Of a DNA stretch of 64,000 bases, positions 42,426-51,047 are shown piece after piece. The stretch is from Streptomyces sp. NBC_00620. GTDB taxonomy: Bacteria > Actinomycetota > Actinomycetes > Streptomycetales > Streptomycetaceae. The stretch's first letter is position 1. The number at the start of each line of letters is the position of its first letter. A model generated the notes under the pieces. The model saw only the letters and a program-made list of their open reading frames with translations, was not told where the DNA came from and made no database searches. The stretch lies in NCBI RefSeq assembly GCF_026341825.1, contig NZ_JAPENY010000001.1, positions 1,550,001 through 1,614,000 of the forward strand, written 5' to 3'. Both the position numbers and the translations under genes were made by a program.

Positions 42426-43214
42426 TTAGAGGCGCCGCCAGGTCCAGGTGGTGGCCGCCTCCAGGGGCTCGATGGGGGTGACCAGGCGGGGAAGGGTGTT
42501 CAGCCCGTTGGGCGGACCCGTCTGCGGTTCGACGCACACGGCCGCCTCCTGCTCGTCGTACACGACGACCCATTCCTCGCGGCTGGCGATCTTCAGCTCC
42601 AGTTGCCCCGGCCAGGTGAGCGTGACGTCGACTCCGTCGGGCATGCCGAAGCAGTCGTCCCAGGGGCTGGGGCGCGGCTCGATCCGGCGCCCGGTGGGGA
42701 GGTGGTCCTCGCCGCGCTCCTCCTGCCAGGCGGGGGTGAAGTCGATGTCCACGTCCTCCTCTCCGAGGTTCCGGTTGAACCACGGGTGCCAGCCGATCTG
42801 GGCGGGGAAGGAGTCGTCGTACGTCTCCACGGACATGGTGAGCGTGAGGGCGTCCTCCGTCAGGGCGAACGCCTGGGTGACGCGGCCCGGGTGGGGCCAG
42901 GGGGCGACGAGGTCGTACGTGATCACGGCCTCGTTCTTGGTGGTGTGGGCGGTGCGCCAGGCGCCGTCTCGGGCGGTGCCGTGGATGGCGTGCGGTGGGG
43001 AGTTGAGCGGCATCTGCTGTACGGCGACGCCGTCCAGGAACCGGCCGTCGCGGATCCTTCCGCACCACGGAACCATCGGGAAGCACCCGAATTTCCCGCC
43101 CTGCCGCAGCAGTTCCACACCGCCGACCCGCACACTCCCGATCCGTCCGCCGTTCCCCGGCAGTACGGTCACCTCCGCGTCACCCGCGGTCAGCGTGATG
43201 TCTTCGTTACTCAC
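42426..43214 (-). CDS. Aldose 1-epimerase family protein
   Basis: A 262-residue galactose mutarotase-like protein. The His residues of the active site are seen in NSPPHAIHGTARDGAW and IGWHPWFNRNL, and the catalytic Glu near the C-terminus in VCVEPQTGPPNGLN. It should interconvert alpha and beta anomers of an aldose or act on a hexose-6-phosphate. GTG 43214 is preferred (AGGG about 8 bases ahead); the open frame further upstream runs into the GC-rich repeat. It is first in the transcript with pyrE. Confidence 0.88.
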   Translation of the reverse strand: MSNEDITLTAGDAEVTVLPGNGGRIGSVRVGGVELLRQGGKFGCFPMVPWCGRIRDGRFLDGVAVQQMPLNSPPHAIHGTARDGAWRTAHTTKNEAVITYDLVAPWPHPGRVTQAFALTEDALTLTMSVETYDDSFPAQIGWHPWFNRNLGEEDVDIDFTPAWQEERGEDHLPTGRRIEPRPSPWDDCFGMPDGVDVTLTWPGQLELKIASREEWVVVYDEQEAAVCVEPQTGPPNGLNTLPRLVTPIEPLEAATTWTWRRL

Positions 43215-43249
43215 GGAGTTGACCCTACTGGGACGGGCGCCCGGAATGG

Positions 43250-43640
43250 TTTTTCGCCCCCTCCGCCCCTGCCCGTCCCGTACCTGGGGGCTGCCGCCCC
43301 CAGACCCCCGCATCGGCCTGGACGGCCTCGTCCTCAAACGCCGGACGGGCTGGAGATACCTGGCCGGGGCTCAAGAGTGCCGCTCCCACGGGTGGGTGGG
43401 GGCTCGGGACGGCACCACCCCGTCCTCAAACGCCGGACCGGCTGAAAGATCTCCCCCGGCCCGGGGCTGAAAAGCGCAGCCCCCACGGGTGGGTGGAGGC
43501 TCGGGACGGCACCACCTCGCCCTCGGACGCCGGACCCGCTGAAGGTGTTCAGCCCCTCCGGCGTTTGAGGAGCGGGGGTTTGGGGGCGGAGCCCCCAAGG
43601 GACGGGAATGGGTAGGGGCGGAGGGGGCGAAAAAACCACC
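43250..43640. repeat. GC-rich interspersed repeat cluster, copy 4
   Basis: The 440 bases between the SRPBCC gene stop and the epimerase start carry cores at 43332-43351 and 43424-43443 (CCGGACCGGCT), a diverged one near 43520, and an inverted core at 43550-43572. Hairpins lie at 43284-43303 and 43580-43598 (TTGGGGGCGGAGCCCCCAA). C-rich blocks at both ends are inverted relative to each other, so the cluster is a large imperfect palindrome. No gene is seen. Confidence 0.8.
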
Positions 43641-43654
43641 CCCCAGCCCAACCC

Positions 43655-44494
43655 TCACCGCCGCTTGCGCAACACCCTCGTCAGGGCGATCGCCGACGCG
43701 AGGGCCAGGGCCGCCGCAGGTGCCGCCCAGCGCAGGGTGGCGCGGGCGGCGGTCGCCTCCGGCGCGGGGACGGGGGCGTAGCGCCCGCGAGGCGGCGCAT
43801 GGTCGACCTCTTCCGCGCTGCGGCCGATCATCGTCCGCCGAGCGTGCGCGGCCTCGGCGATGGAGTCCTCCTCATCGGCCAGGAGACCCGGCACGAGCTC
43901 TTCCTCGTCCACGAACTCCTCGCCGAACCCCTCCGCCACGAGTTCGTCTTCGACAGACGGCTCAAGCGAGGGCGAGGGCGACGGCGACGGAACATCGGCG
44001 TCGGAGACAGAGGGGGCGGGGTCAGGGTCGGCCCCCTCGACCGAAGCCGAAGCCGAAGGCGAGGCCGCATCCGCCTCCACCGCCCCCAGATTCCCCACAA
44101 ACCGCTCCACCAGCCGCCCCACCGCGGCAGCCACCGCATCCGACGGCAACTCCGCCACCCGCCCGTCGGCGGACGCCGTGCCACCGACGACGACCGTCGT
44201 GCCACCCTCGGCGGGTACCAGCCGCAGAGCCAGCGCGAGTTTCACCGAACCACTGCCGCGGGCCTCGGTCGCATCGCCCTCGACGGCGTAGGAACCGTCG
44301 CCCTGGGCGGTGACACTCAGCGCGCCGCGATAGGTGATGGTGTGGCCGCCGAAGCGGACTTTCAGGCGCCCGGAGACGGGCGGCGTCCCGGCGTCCTGCT
44401 GGAGCCCGGGGACCGCCCGGGCCACCCGCACGGGATCGCCCAGCGCCTCCCTGAGCCGCTCGGCCGGAACCGGAACGTACACCTCATGCTCCAT
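43655..44494 (-). CDS. SRPBCC/CoxG-like protein with C-terminal membrane anchor
   Basis: A 279-residue protein. Residues 1-145 resemble the CoxG/SRPBCC ligand-binding fold (MEHEVYVPVPAERLREALGDP, then YAVEGDATEARGSGSVKLAL). An acidic disordered linker of Ser/Pro/Glu/Asp repeats spans about 150-240. A final helix (APAAALALASAIALTRVL) with a basic RKRR tail anchors it. CoxG proteins help recruit CO-dehydrogenase-type molybdenum hydroxylases, but none is encoded here. Its function is uncertain; lipid or hydrophobic ligand binding at the membrane is possible. ATG 44494 is chosen from the start of the fold. Confidence 0.75.
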   Translation of the reverse strand: MEHEVYVPVPAERLREALGDPVRVARAVPGLQQDAGTPPVSGRLKVRFGGHTITYRGALSVTAQGDGSYAVEGDATEARGSGSVKLALALRLVPAEGGTTVVVGGTASADGRVAELPSDAVAAAVGRLVERFVGNLGAVEADAASPSASASVEGADPDPAPSVSDADVPSPSPSPSLEPSVEDELVAEGFGEEFVDEEELVPGLLADEEDSIAEAAHARRTMIGRSAEEVDHAPPRGRYAPVPAPEATAARATLRWAAPAAALALASAIALTRVLRKRR

Positions 44495-44572
44495 GCCAGC
44501 CGAGCCTACCCAGCACGACCGGGACCGCACCCGGGTATGAAGGGATTCCGACGTGATTCCCACGCCTCCGAC

Positions 44573-46219
44573 TCAGTCGGCGTACCGCGGATGCACCAGC
44601 GTGGAGGGCGGGAGGCCGGGAATCCGGGTGCGGGAGGCGGCACGGGCGTCCGCGGTCAGGGCGGCGGGCGTGAGCGTGCGCGGGCTCGGCCCGCCGTGGT
44701 CCAGGCCCAGGACCGGAGCCGTACGGGAGGCCAGGAGGAAACCCCAGTCGTGCGGGGCGCGTGACGCGCCGGCCGTGCGGTCGGGGCCGGCCGCGAAGCC
44801 GGAGTCGCGGCCGCCCACGCGGTAGGGCGCGGTGCGCAGTCCGGCCGCGTGGATCGTCGTGTCGATCGTCCAGAAGACCCGGGGGCGGGTCTCCACGGGA
44901 CCGGCATGGACCGCGAGGCGCCCGTCGGGGGCAAGGACGCGGCGCACCAGGCCGTAGAACTCCTGCGAGTACAGCTTCGTGCTCGCCGTGATGCCGGCGT
45001 CGGGGAGGTCGGAGATCACCACGTCGTACGTCGAGGGGGCGCCGCGCAGCCAGTCGAAAGCGTCCGCGGTCACCACGCGCACGCGTGGATCGTCGTACGC
45101 GTGACCGTTGAGCCGGGACAGCGCCGGGTCCTGGCGCGCCAACCGCACCACGCCCGCGTCGAGTTCGACCTCGTCGACATGGCGTACGCCCGGATACCGC
45201 AGCACCTCGCGGGCGGCGAGCCCGTCGCCGCCGCCGAGGATGAGCACGCGCGCGTGGGGGCCGTTCATCGCGGGGTGGACGAGTGCCTCGTGGTAGCGGC
45301 GCTCGTCGCTGCCGCTGACCCGGAGGCGGCCGTCGAGGTAGAGATCGAGCGGGCGGCCGGCCGTGCCGCCGGTGAGGACGACCTCCTGGACCCCGGTCCT
45401 GAGCGCGACCCGCACCTCCGCCCCGTACACCGCGTGCCGTGCCGCCCGTTCGAAGTCGTCGACCAGCAGCGCTGCCGAGGCGAGGAGTCCGAGGACCAGG
45501 AGGTTGGCGACGGCCAGCGTCCAGCGCGCGCGCCGGGTCAAGTCCCTGCGGAACAGGCCGAGTACGAGTGCGCCGCCGGCCAGTGCGTTCACCCCTCCGG
45601 TGAGCAGCGCGCCGGTCAGCTGGCCGAGCCACGGCAGAAGGAGGAAGGGGAAGGCCAGGCCGCCGACCAGTGCGCCCACGTAGTCCGCCGCGAAGAGGTC
45701 GGCCACCGCGCCGCCCGGGTCCTGGCGGCGGACACGCTGTATCAGCTCCATGAGGAGGGGGACTTCGGCGCCGATCAGCAGGCCGATGGTGAGGGAGAAG
45801 GCGACCAGGAGATAGCGGGAGCCGTCAGCCCAGACGCCGCCCAGGTCGCCGGTCCACGCGAACACCGCGTACAGCGCCATCGCGCTGCAGCCGCCGACCA
45901 GGGCGAGCGCCGCCTCGACCGCGCCGAAGCCCGCCGCGGCGCGGGGGCGGAGCCGCTTGGCGGCGAGGGAGCCGATGCCCATGGCGAAGACCATGACGGA
46001 CAGGACCACGGAGGCCTGGGTGACCGAGTCGCCGATCAAGTACGAGGCGAGGGCGACCAGTTCGAGTTCGTACACGAGTCCGCACGCCGCGCAGACGAAC
46101 ACACCCGCGAGGACGAAGAACCGGCCGGTGCCCGGGCGGACCGGCAGCCGCGCCTGGCCCTGGACGCCGCCCCACTGCGGGGGCGCGCCGGGGGGTGCGG
46201 GCGCGTGCGGTTCGATCAC
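44573..46219 (-). CDS. Membrane-anchored polyamine aminopropyltransferase (spermidine synthase-like)
   Basis: A 548-residue protein. The N-terminal half has about seven membrane helices ([21 protein letters not shown] first); the C-terminal half (about 260-540) is a spermidine synthase fold with [18 protein letters not shown] (dcSAM site), [14 protein letters not shown], and SDLPDAG (catalytic Asp region). Such fusions are common in actinobacteria and may transfer aminopropyl groups at the membrane, although activity is rarely proved. It is next to the DUF2617 gene, its usual neighbour. Confidence 0.88.
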   Translation of the reverse strand: MIEPHAPAPPGAPPQWGGVQGQARLPVRPGTGRFFVLAGVFVCAACGLVYELELVALASYLIGDSVTQASVVLSVMVFAMGIGSLAAKRLRPRAAAGFGAVEAALALVGGCSAMALYAVFAWTGDLGGVWADGSRYLLVAFSLTIGLLIGAEVPLLMELIQRVRRQDPGGAVADLFAADYVGALVGGLAFPFLLLPWLGQLTGALLTGGVNALAGGALVLGLFRRDLTRRARWTLAVANLLVLGLLASAALLVDDFERAARHAVYGAEVRVALRTGVQEVVLTGGTAGRPLDLYLDGRLRVSGSDERRYHEALVHPAMNGPHARVLILGGGDGLAAREVLRYPGVRHVDEVELDAGVVRLARQDPALSRLNGHAYDDPRVRVVTADAFDWLRGAPSTYDVVISDLPDAGITASTKLYSQEFYGLVRRVLAPDGRLAVHAGPVETRPRVFWTIDTTIHAAGLRTAPYRVGGRDSGFAAGPDRTAGASRAPHDWGFLLASRTAPVLGLDHGGPSPRTLTPAALTADARAASRTRIPGLPPSTLVHPRYAD

Positions 46220-46260
46220 GTTGCGAACGGTACGTCACACCGGCGCTACGCCTCGTCACC

Positions 46261-46342
46261 CACACGTGTGGAAGTGACCCAGCGGTTTATGGCACTCGGC
46301 GTCGAGGTGACCGACCGAAAGGTCGAGGTGACCGACCAAAAG
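46261..46342. repeat. Palindrome and 21-bp direct repeat between two genes
   Basis: CACACGTGTG (46261-46270) is a 10-bp palindrome. Then a 21-bp unit beginning GTCGAGGTGACCGACC occurs twice in tandem (46301-46321, 46322-46342; one base differs). They sit ahead of the aminopropyltransferase start and could hold regulator sites. Confidence 0.6.
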
Positions 46343-46357
46343 ATCGCCGGCCGACAC

Positions 46358-46894
46358 TCAACCGGCAAACCCCGCCCCCGCCCCCGCGGGGACCCGCACC
46401 CCCACCCGCGTCCGAGTAGCCACCAACTGCCCGTCCTGCGGATACGCGTGCCACGTACGCCAGTGCACCTGCCCCTCGTACCGCTGGGCCAGCATCGCGG
46501 TGAAGGCGTGCGGGCTGCCCGGGAAGACGCCGGCGAGGCCGTTGGGGTGGTCGGAGACCAGGGCCAGCAACTCCTGGGCGCGGCCGGCGAAGGAGCCGTG
46601 GGAGAGGGTTTCGACGCGGGCCGCGAACTCGTACTCCCAGTCGCCGACCCGCTTGGCCACGCCGAGCGGAAGGGGCGTACTGCTGCCGGGGATGCACGCG
46701 ACGGTCTCCGAACAACTGCCCTGTTCCTCCTCCAGGAGTACCTGGTGGGACGCGCCGAGCAGTCTCAACTGCAGTTTCGCCCCGCCGAGTTCGAGGTCGA
46801 GGATGGCGAGCGCGGGCAGCGGCTCGCGCCCCAGGGTCCAGGCGAGGTCGGCCGCGCACGTGTCGGTGTACGAGGTTTCGAGAGTCGTGAGCAT
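46358..46894 (-). CDS. DUF2617 family protein
   Basis: A 178-residue conserved actinobacterial protein of unknown function, soluble, alpha/beta. Typical features: a start MLTTLETSYTDTCAADLAW, a central HQVLLEEEQGSCSETVACI, and SHGSFAGRAQELLALV. It is 139 bases upstream of the aminopropyltransferase and reads into it, so they may be one transcript. The long C-rich tail (VGVRVPAGAGAGFAG) is poorly conserved. Confidence 0.88.
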   Translation of the reverse strand: MLTTLETSYTDTCAADLAWTLGREPLPALAILDLELGGAKLQLRLLGASHQVLLEEEQGSCSETVACIPGSSTPLPLGVAKRVGDWEYEFAARVETLSHGSFAGRAQELLALVSDHPNGLAGVFPGSPHAFTAMLAQRYEGQVHWRTWHAYPQDGQLVATRTRVGVRVPAGAGAGFAG

Positions 46895-47113
46895 GGGTCG
46901 GCTCCGCTAGCACGCAAAGGGAGGTGGGGGGTCCGGCGCACCCGGTGGGTACCGGGGGATCGGCCCGATCAGCCCGGCCAGTAAGGACGGTCCGAGGCCC
47001 TGAGGTCACCTTGGCGTCGTCCGCCGGAAGGGCGGTGCCAGGCGTCGCCCGGCAGACGTCATGGAGACGACAGGGCCTTGGGGCTGCGTTGGTGATTTAG
47101 AGGGAATCATGAA

Positions 47114-47135
47114 CTGTGGCGCCACCACAGGCTTT
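47114..47135 (+). terminator. Intrinsic terminator with T run and no upstream gene
   Basis: CTGTGG-CGCCA-CCACAG followed by GCTTTTT. It is one of few T-run terminators in the window, on the plus strand, where the nearest upstream plus-strand gene ends 21 kb away. Confidence 0.55.
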
Positions 47136-47216
47136 TTACCCAACTTCGTGGGGTTTCCATCCCCCCGAGGGCTCCAACGCTCAACTGTTCAACCACGGCG
47201 TGCGCCCCGCGCACGG

Positions 47217-47252
47217 AAGTGCCCGTCGGCAGCCGTTGCCCGACGGGCACTT
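47217..47252 (-). terminator. Terminator hairpin after Cys/Gly-rich small gene
   Basis: A perfect 13-bp stem AAGTGCCCGTCGG (47217-47229) with CCGACGGGCACTT (47240-47252), ending 48 bases beyond the small gene stop, with A/T ends on both strands. Confidence 0.8.
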
Positions 47253-47300
47253 CTTCGTGCTCCGGATGCGTTTCCCCCTGAGGAGCTCAGCTGCCCCGTG

Positions 47301-47588
47301 TCAGCTGCCTCCGCCGCATCCGCCCCCGCCGCCACAGGACGACCCGCCCCCGCAGGAGGACCCGCTCGAGCAGGACGACGATCCCCCGCAGGACGATCCG
47401 CCGCCGCCACCCGCCCCGCCGGCCCACCAGCTGCCCGAGGAACCGCGGCGCGAGCGGCGCTTCCCCTTCGAGGCCTTGGCCGCCTTCGACGCCTTCGTCA
47501 GCGCGACCTTCTTGTCCTTGCGGCCTCCGAATCCGAAGACCGCGACCAGCGTGCTGGCGACGACTGCCAGGATGATGCCAATGATCAT
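47301..47588 (-). CDS. Small membrane-anchored protein with Cys/Gly/Ser-rich tail
   Basis: A 95-residue protein. The N-terminus is a hydrophobic helix (MIIGIILAVVASTLVAVFGF), followed by a basic segment (GGRKDKKVALTKASKAAKASKGKRRSRR split over about 22-50). The C-terminus (about 60-95) is almost only Gly, Ser and evenly spaced Cys (SSCGGSSSC, SSCGGGSSCGG, GCGGG). An excellent GGAGG lies ahead of ATG 47588. Gly/Cys tails of this kind occur in small membrane proteins of unknown role and in some modified peptides; no modification enzyme is adjacent. Function unknown; metal binding or disulfide cross-linking is conceivable. Confidence 0.7.
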   Translation of the reverse strand: MIIGIILAVVASTLVAVFGFGGRKDKKVALTKASKAAKASKGKRRSRRGSSGSWWAGGAGGGGGSSCGGSSSCSSGSSCGGGSSCGGGGGCGGGS

Positions 47589-47645
47589 GGCGCCACCCTC
47601 CTTTCGTTCCCCCGAAGCGACCCCCCGTGGGCGCTTCGCTTCTTG

Positions 47646-47675
47646 CGTGAGAGGGGGATGCCCCCGCGTCTCACG
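47646..47675. promoter_or_regulatory. Two-part dyad upstream of small gene and aminotransferase
   Basis: CGTGAGA (47646-47652) with TCTCACG (47669-47675) encloses GGGGGATGCCCCC. It is in the 137-bp divergent region and may be an operator or leader hairpin. Confidence 0.3.
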
Positions 47676-47725
47676 TGCCAAAGCAGAGTTGAGGAACTCC
47701 AGAGCTTGGGCGCAGGATGACCGGC

Positions 47726-48907
47726 ATGACCTCCAACGCCCGCCGCCCCCTGCTCAACCGCCGGCTCGCCGAGTTCGGCACGACGATCTTCGCCGAGATG
47801 TCGGCACTGGCCCTCAGTACCGGCTCGATCAACCTCGGCCAGGGCTTCCCCGACACCGACGGGCCCGAGGAGGTCCGTGAGGCTGCGGTGCGCGCGCTGC
47901 GGGACGGGCGCGGCAACCAGTACCCGCCGGGTCCGGGCGTGCCCGAGCTGCGTACGGCGATCGCGGCGCACCAGAAGCACCGGTACGGACTGTCGTACGA
48001 CCCCGACCGCGAGGTCCTCGTCACGGCGGGCGCCACGGAGGCCATCGCCGCGACCCTGCTCGCGCTGCTCGAACCGGGCGACGAGGTGATCGCCTTCGAG
48101 CCGTACTACGACTCGTACGCGGCCTGCATCGCGATGGCGGGCGGCACCCGCGTCCCGGTCACCCTGCGCCCGCGCGACGGCCGCTTCCGCCTGGACCTCG
48201 ACGAGCTCCGCGACTCCGTCACCGACAACACCCGGCTGCTGCTGATCAACACCCCGCACAACCCCACCGGCACCGTCCTCACCCGCGAGGAGCTCACCGA
48301 GATCGCGCGGCTCGCCGTCGAGCGGGACCTGCTCGTGGTGACGGACGAGGTGTACGAGCACCTCGTCTTCGACGACGCCGAGCACCTGCCGCTGGCCTCC
48401 TTCCCGGGGATGCGGGAGCGGACGGTCACGATCGGCTCGGCGGGGAAGACCTTCTCCTTCACGGGCTGGAAGGTCGGCTGGATCACCTCGACCCCGGATC
48501 TCGTCACCGCCGTACGGTCGGCGAAGCAGTTCCTGACGTACGTGGCGTCGGGGCCGTTCCAGTACGCCGTCGCCGAGGCGCTGGCGCTGCCGGACTCGTA
48601 CTTCGCGGACTTCCGGGCGGACATGCTCGCCAAGCGGGACCTGCTGGCTGCGGGGCTGTCGGACGCGGGTTTCGAGGTCTACCGGCCCGCGGGCACGTAC
48701 TTCATCACCACCGACATCCGGCCGCTCGGCGAGTCCGACGGTTTCGCCTTCTGCCGCGCCCTGCCGGAGCGCGCCGGTGTCGTCGCCATCCCGAACGCCG
48801 TCTTCTACGACCACCGGGAGGCGGGCGCGCCCTTCGTGCGGTTCGCGTTCTGCAAGCGGACCGAGGTCCTTGAGGAGGCCGTCAAGCGGCTCAAGGCGGC
48901 CTGGTAG
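47726..48907 (+). CDS. Class I/II PLP aminotransferase
   Basis: A 393-residue fold-type I aminotransferase. GQGFPDTDGP near the start, the substrate/PLP motif NTPHNPTGT, the Asp-Tyr DEVYEHLVF, and the PLP lysine in TIGSAGKTFSFTGWKVGW; the C-terminal Arg is in APFVRFAFCK. It belongs to the group annotated as succinyldiaminopimelate or methionine/kynurenine-type aminotransferases (YbdL/CCBL-like). ATG 47726 has AGGA 8 bases ahead; ATG 47717 is the alternative. The exact amino donor is not set by sequence. Confidence 0.9.
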   Translation: MTSNARRPLLNRRLAEFGTTIFAEMSALALSTGSINLGQGFPDTDGPEEVREAAVRALRDGRGNQYPPGPGVPELRTAIAAHQKHRYGLSYDPDREVLVTAGATEAIAATLLALLEPGDEVIAFEPYYDSYAACIAMAGGTRVPVTLRPRDGRFRLDLDELRDSVTDNTRLLLINTPHNPTGTVLTREELTEIARLAVERDLLVVTDEVYEHLVFDDAEHLPLASFPGMRERTVTIGSAGKTFSFTGWKVGWITSTPDLVTAVRSAKQFLTYVASGPFQYAVAEALALPDSYFADFRADMLAKRDLLAAGLSDAGFEVYRPAGTYFITTDIRPLGESDGFAFCRALPERAGVVAIPNAVFYDHREAGAPFVRFAFCKRTEVLEEAVKRLKAAW

Positions 48908-48977
48908 CACCGGGGCGGCCGTGGGCCCGGACGGCGCGCCGGGGCGGGGAAAACCGTACCGACACGGACGAGTAAAG

Positions 48978-49009
48978 CCCCTAAATGCATCGAAAATCAT
49001 GCATAAGGG
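48978..49009. promoter_or_regulatory. AT-rich dyad upstream of mannosyltransferase-like gene
   Basis: Two ATGCAT palindromes (48985-48990 and 48999-49004) flanked by CCCCT and AAGGG lie 20-40 bases ahead of the GTG at 49025. The A/T richness stands out from the surroundings; a regulator site or promoter -10 region is possible. Confidence 0.3.
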
Positions 49010-49024
49010 ACGCAGAGTGCGAGG

Positions 49025-50239
49025 GTGACCCACCCGAGTACCCTCGCCCGCCCCGCCCGTCCTGCCCGCGCCCAGTCCGGGGACCGCGTCGACTCCCTGC
49101 CGTCCCGCGCCGCGCGCGGGCTGCCGGCCGCCATGGTGACCGCGGTGGGGCTGTTCGCCGCCGCCCGGCTGACCGGTGTCCTCGTGCTCGCCGCGACCGC
49201 CTGGGCCACCGGCAGGAACCCGCTCTACCTGCTCGGCCGGTCCTGGGACTCGGCCTGGTACCTGTGGATCGCCTCGCACGGCTACGGGCGGACGTTCCAC
49301 TTCAGCCCCACCGTCGTCCACAGCGACCTCGCGTTCTTCCCGCTCTACCCGGCGGTCGTCCGCGCCGTCACCACGCTGACCCCGCTGAGCAGCGGCGTGG
49401 CCGGTCTGCTGGTCTCCTGGCTCGCGGCCGGCGCCGCCGCGTGCGGGATCTACGCCGTCGGGGCGCACCTGCACGGCCGCGCGGTCGGCACCACGCTCGT
49501 ACTCCTGTGGGCCCTGCTGCCCCACTCGGTCGTGCTGTCCATGGCGTACACCGAGCCCGTCCTCACCGCCTTCGCCGCCTGGTCGCTGTACGCGGTGCTC
49601 ACCGAGCGCTGGCTCTGGGCGGGCACGCTGGCGGCCCTGGCGGGTCTGGCCCGGCCGAACGGGATCGCGGTGGCCGCGGCGGTGCTCGCGGCGGCGGTGT
49701 ACGAGGCGGGGAGGCGGCGGGGGCGAAAAGTTCCCCACAGGCTGTGGACGGGCGCCGCGCTCGCGCCGCTCGGCTGGGGCGGTTACGTGCTGTGGGTGGG
49801 CGTACGCAAGGGCGATCCGCTCGGCGGGTACTTCGAGGTGCAGCGGCTGTGGGGCTCCCGCTTCGACTTCGGCGCCGGCTCGCTGCGCTTCGCCAAACAC
49901 CTGCTGCTGCACGGGGACCGTTTCGTGTTCCCCATGACGATGGTGATCGTGGCGGCGGGCGTGCTGCTGTACGCGCTGCTGCTCGCGGACCGCGCCCCGC
50001 TCCCCCTGCTCGTCCACAGCGGCGTACTGCTGCTGATCGCGCTCGGCGGCTCCGGTTTCTTCGAGTCGAAGCCGCGTTTCCTGCTGCCCGCCTTTCCGCT
50101 GCTGCTGCCGCTGGCGCGGGCCCTGGTGCGGACGGCCAGAGCCCGGCCCTGGCACGCGACCGTGGTGGTCGGCGCCCTGGCCGGGCTCTCGTTCGCGTAC
50201 GGCGCGTATCTGGTCGTGATCGCTCACACGCCGCTGTAA
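49025..50239 (+). CDS. GT-C type (PIG-V-like) mannosyltransferase, membrane
   Basis: A 404-residue protein with about nine membrane helices. The first outer loop has LGRSWDSAWYLWIASHGYGRT, the PIG-V/GT-C motif with the catalytic Asp; another block is HSDLAFFPLYPAVVRAV. PIG-V-like enzymes move mannose from polyprenyl-phosphate-mannose onto glycans or lipids. GTG 49025 is the only good start. The TAA stop (50237-50239) lies in the first bases of a long palindromic element. Confidence 0.85.
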   Translation: MTHPSTLARPARPARAQSGDRVDSLPSRAARGLPAAMVTAVGLFAAARLTGVLVLAATAWATGRNPLYLLGRSWDSAWYLWIASHGYGRTFHFSPTVVHSDLAFFPLYPAVVRAVTTLTPLSSGVAGLLVSWLAAGAAACGIYAVGAHLHGRAVGTTLVLLWALLPHSVVLSMAYTEPVLTAFAAWSLYAVLTERWLWAGTLAALAGLARPNGIAVAAAVLAAAVYEAGRRRGRKVPHRLWTGAALAPLGWGGYVLWVGVRKGDPLGGYFEVQRLWGSRFDFGAGSLRFAKHLLLHGDRFVFPMTMVIVAAGVLLYALLLADRAPLPLLVHSGVLLLIALGGSGFFESKPRFLLPAFPLLLPLARALVRTARARPWHATVVVGALAGLSFAYGAYLVVIAHTPL

Positions 50240-50399
50240 GAGCCTGTGTCACATCCCCGGCATCAGCGCACGTCGTCTGGTGCGTGCGATCGCAAGGCGC
50301 CGGAAGGTCCTCGTAGCGGAGCTACTAGGGCCTTTCGGCAACGCGGCGAGCGTGCGTGCCAGGCGGCGTGCGCCCGGCCGGGGATGTGACACAGGCTCT
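50239..50399. repeat. Long palindromic element with perfect 23-bp inverted ends (MITE-like)
   Basis: Left end 50239-50261 (containing AGCCTGTGTCACATCCCCGG) and right end 50377-50399 are exact complements. The 115-base middle (rich in CGCAAGGCGCCGGAAGG and its partial complement) can fold further. No ORF is present. It lies exactly between the mannosyltransferase stop and the YbjN-like gene stop (convergent), and so may act as a terminator. Confidence 0.75.
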
Positions 50400-50413
50400 A
50401 AGTCACCGCTCGA

Positions 50414-50944
50414 CTACTCGTCGTCCTCGGGCTTCTCCGCCTCGTTGACTTCCTGCTCCAGGCCGAGCTGCTCGACGAGCCACTTGTCGAACTCGATGGC
50501 GGCCCGCACCCAGCTGACCGTCGAGGAGACGAAGTGCTCCAGGCTGACGCCGGTGCCGATCAGCATCTGCGCCTCGCCGATCAGGCGGACGGTGCCGTCG
50601 TCGTGCGTGTGGCTGTAGACCTTCGGCCACAGCGTGCGGCGGTTCCAGTCGTCGATGGACTCGAGCAGCGTGGGCTTCTCGTCGATCTGGTGCGGCCGGT
50701 CGTAGAACGTCCGTACCGAGAAGACCTGCTGGTCACCCTCGCCGCGGAACATGAAGTACGTACGGAACTGCTCCCACGGCGCCGCGAGGTCACCCTCGTC
50801 GTCGACGACATACTTCAGCTCCATCTGTTCGAGGAGCTGCTTCACAAGGTCCTGATCCGGGACGACGGGGCCCGCCGGTCCGCCGCTCTGCGGCTCGGGC
50901 TGCTGGCCCCCGAAGTTCGGAATCGAGGACGGGTCGATGCTCAC
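50414..50944 (-). CDS. YbjN domain-containing protein
   Basis: A 176-residue soluble protein with the YbjN fold (about 45-160): LEQMELKYVVDDEGDLAAPW, YFMFRGEGDQQVFSVRTFY, and WNRRTLWPKVYSHTHDDGTV. An acidic tail ends it. YbjN proteins resemble type III secretion chaperones; in actinobacteria the role is unknown. GTG 50944 is chosen because GAAGGG lies 9 bases ahead. It closes the conserved part; the NRPS operon starts next, 104 bases upstream on the same strand. Confidence 0.85.
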   Translation of the reverse strand: MSIDPSSIPNFGGQQPEPQSGGPAGPVVPDQDLVKQLLEQMELKYVVDDEGDLAAPWEQFRTYFMFRGEGDQQVFSVRTFYDRPHQIDEKPTLLESIDDWNRRTLWPKVYSHTHDDGTVRLIGEAQMLIGTGVSLEHFVSSTVSWVRAAIEFDKWLVEQLGLEQEVNEAEKPEDDE

Positions 50945-51047
50945 CGTGTATTTCCCTTCGTACGGATACCGCCATCCTCTCCCATGCGGGGCGGGGGGTG
51001 GCAACCCCGACGGGCATAACAGGCCGGGCCGGCGCGGGAAGGCCTGT

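Larger units (their letters stand above)
46895..47300. other. 407-base gap: DUF2617 upstream region and possible small RNA
   Basis: No protein gene is seen. The stretch has short dyads (GATCGGCCCGATC near 46970), a plus-strand intrinsic terminator at 47114-47135, and a 13-bp bidirectional hairpin at 47217-47252. A plus-strand transcript ending at the first terminator would have no ORF, so a small RNA is possible. Confidence 0.3.

Noticed and set aside
10155..43640. CRISPR array from repeated 20-mers
   Set aside because: Copies are few, irregularly spaced, in both orientations and palindromic, with no cas genes.
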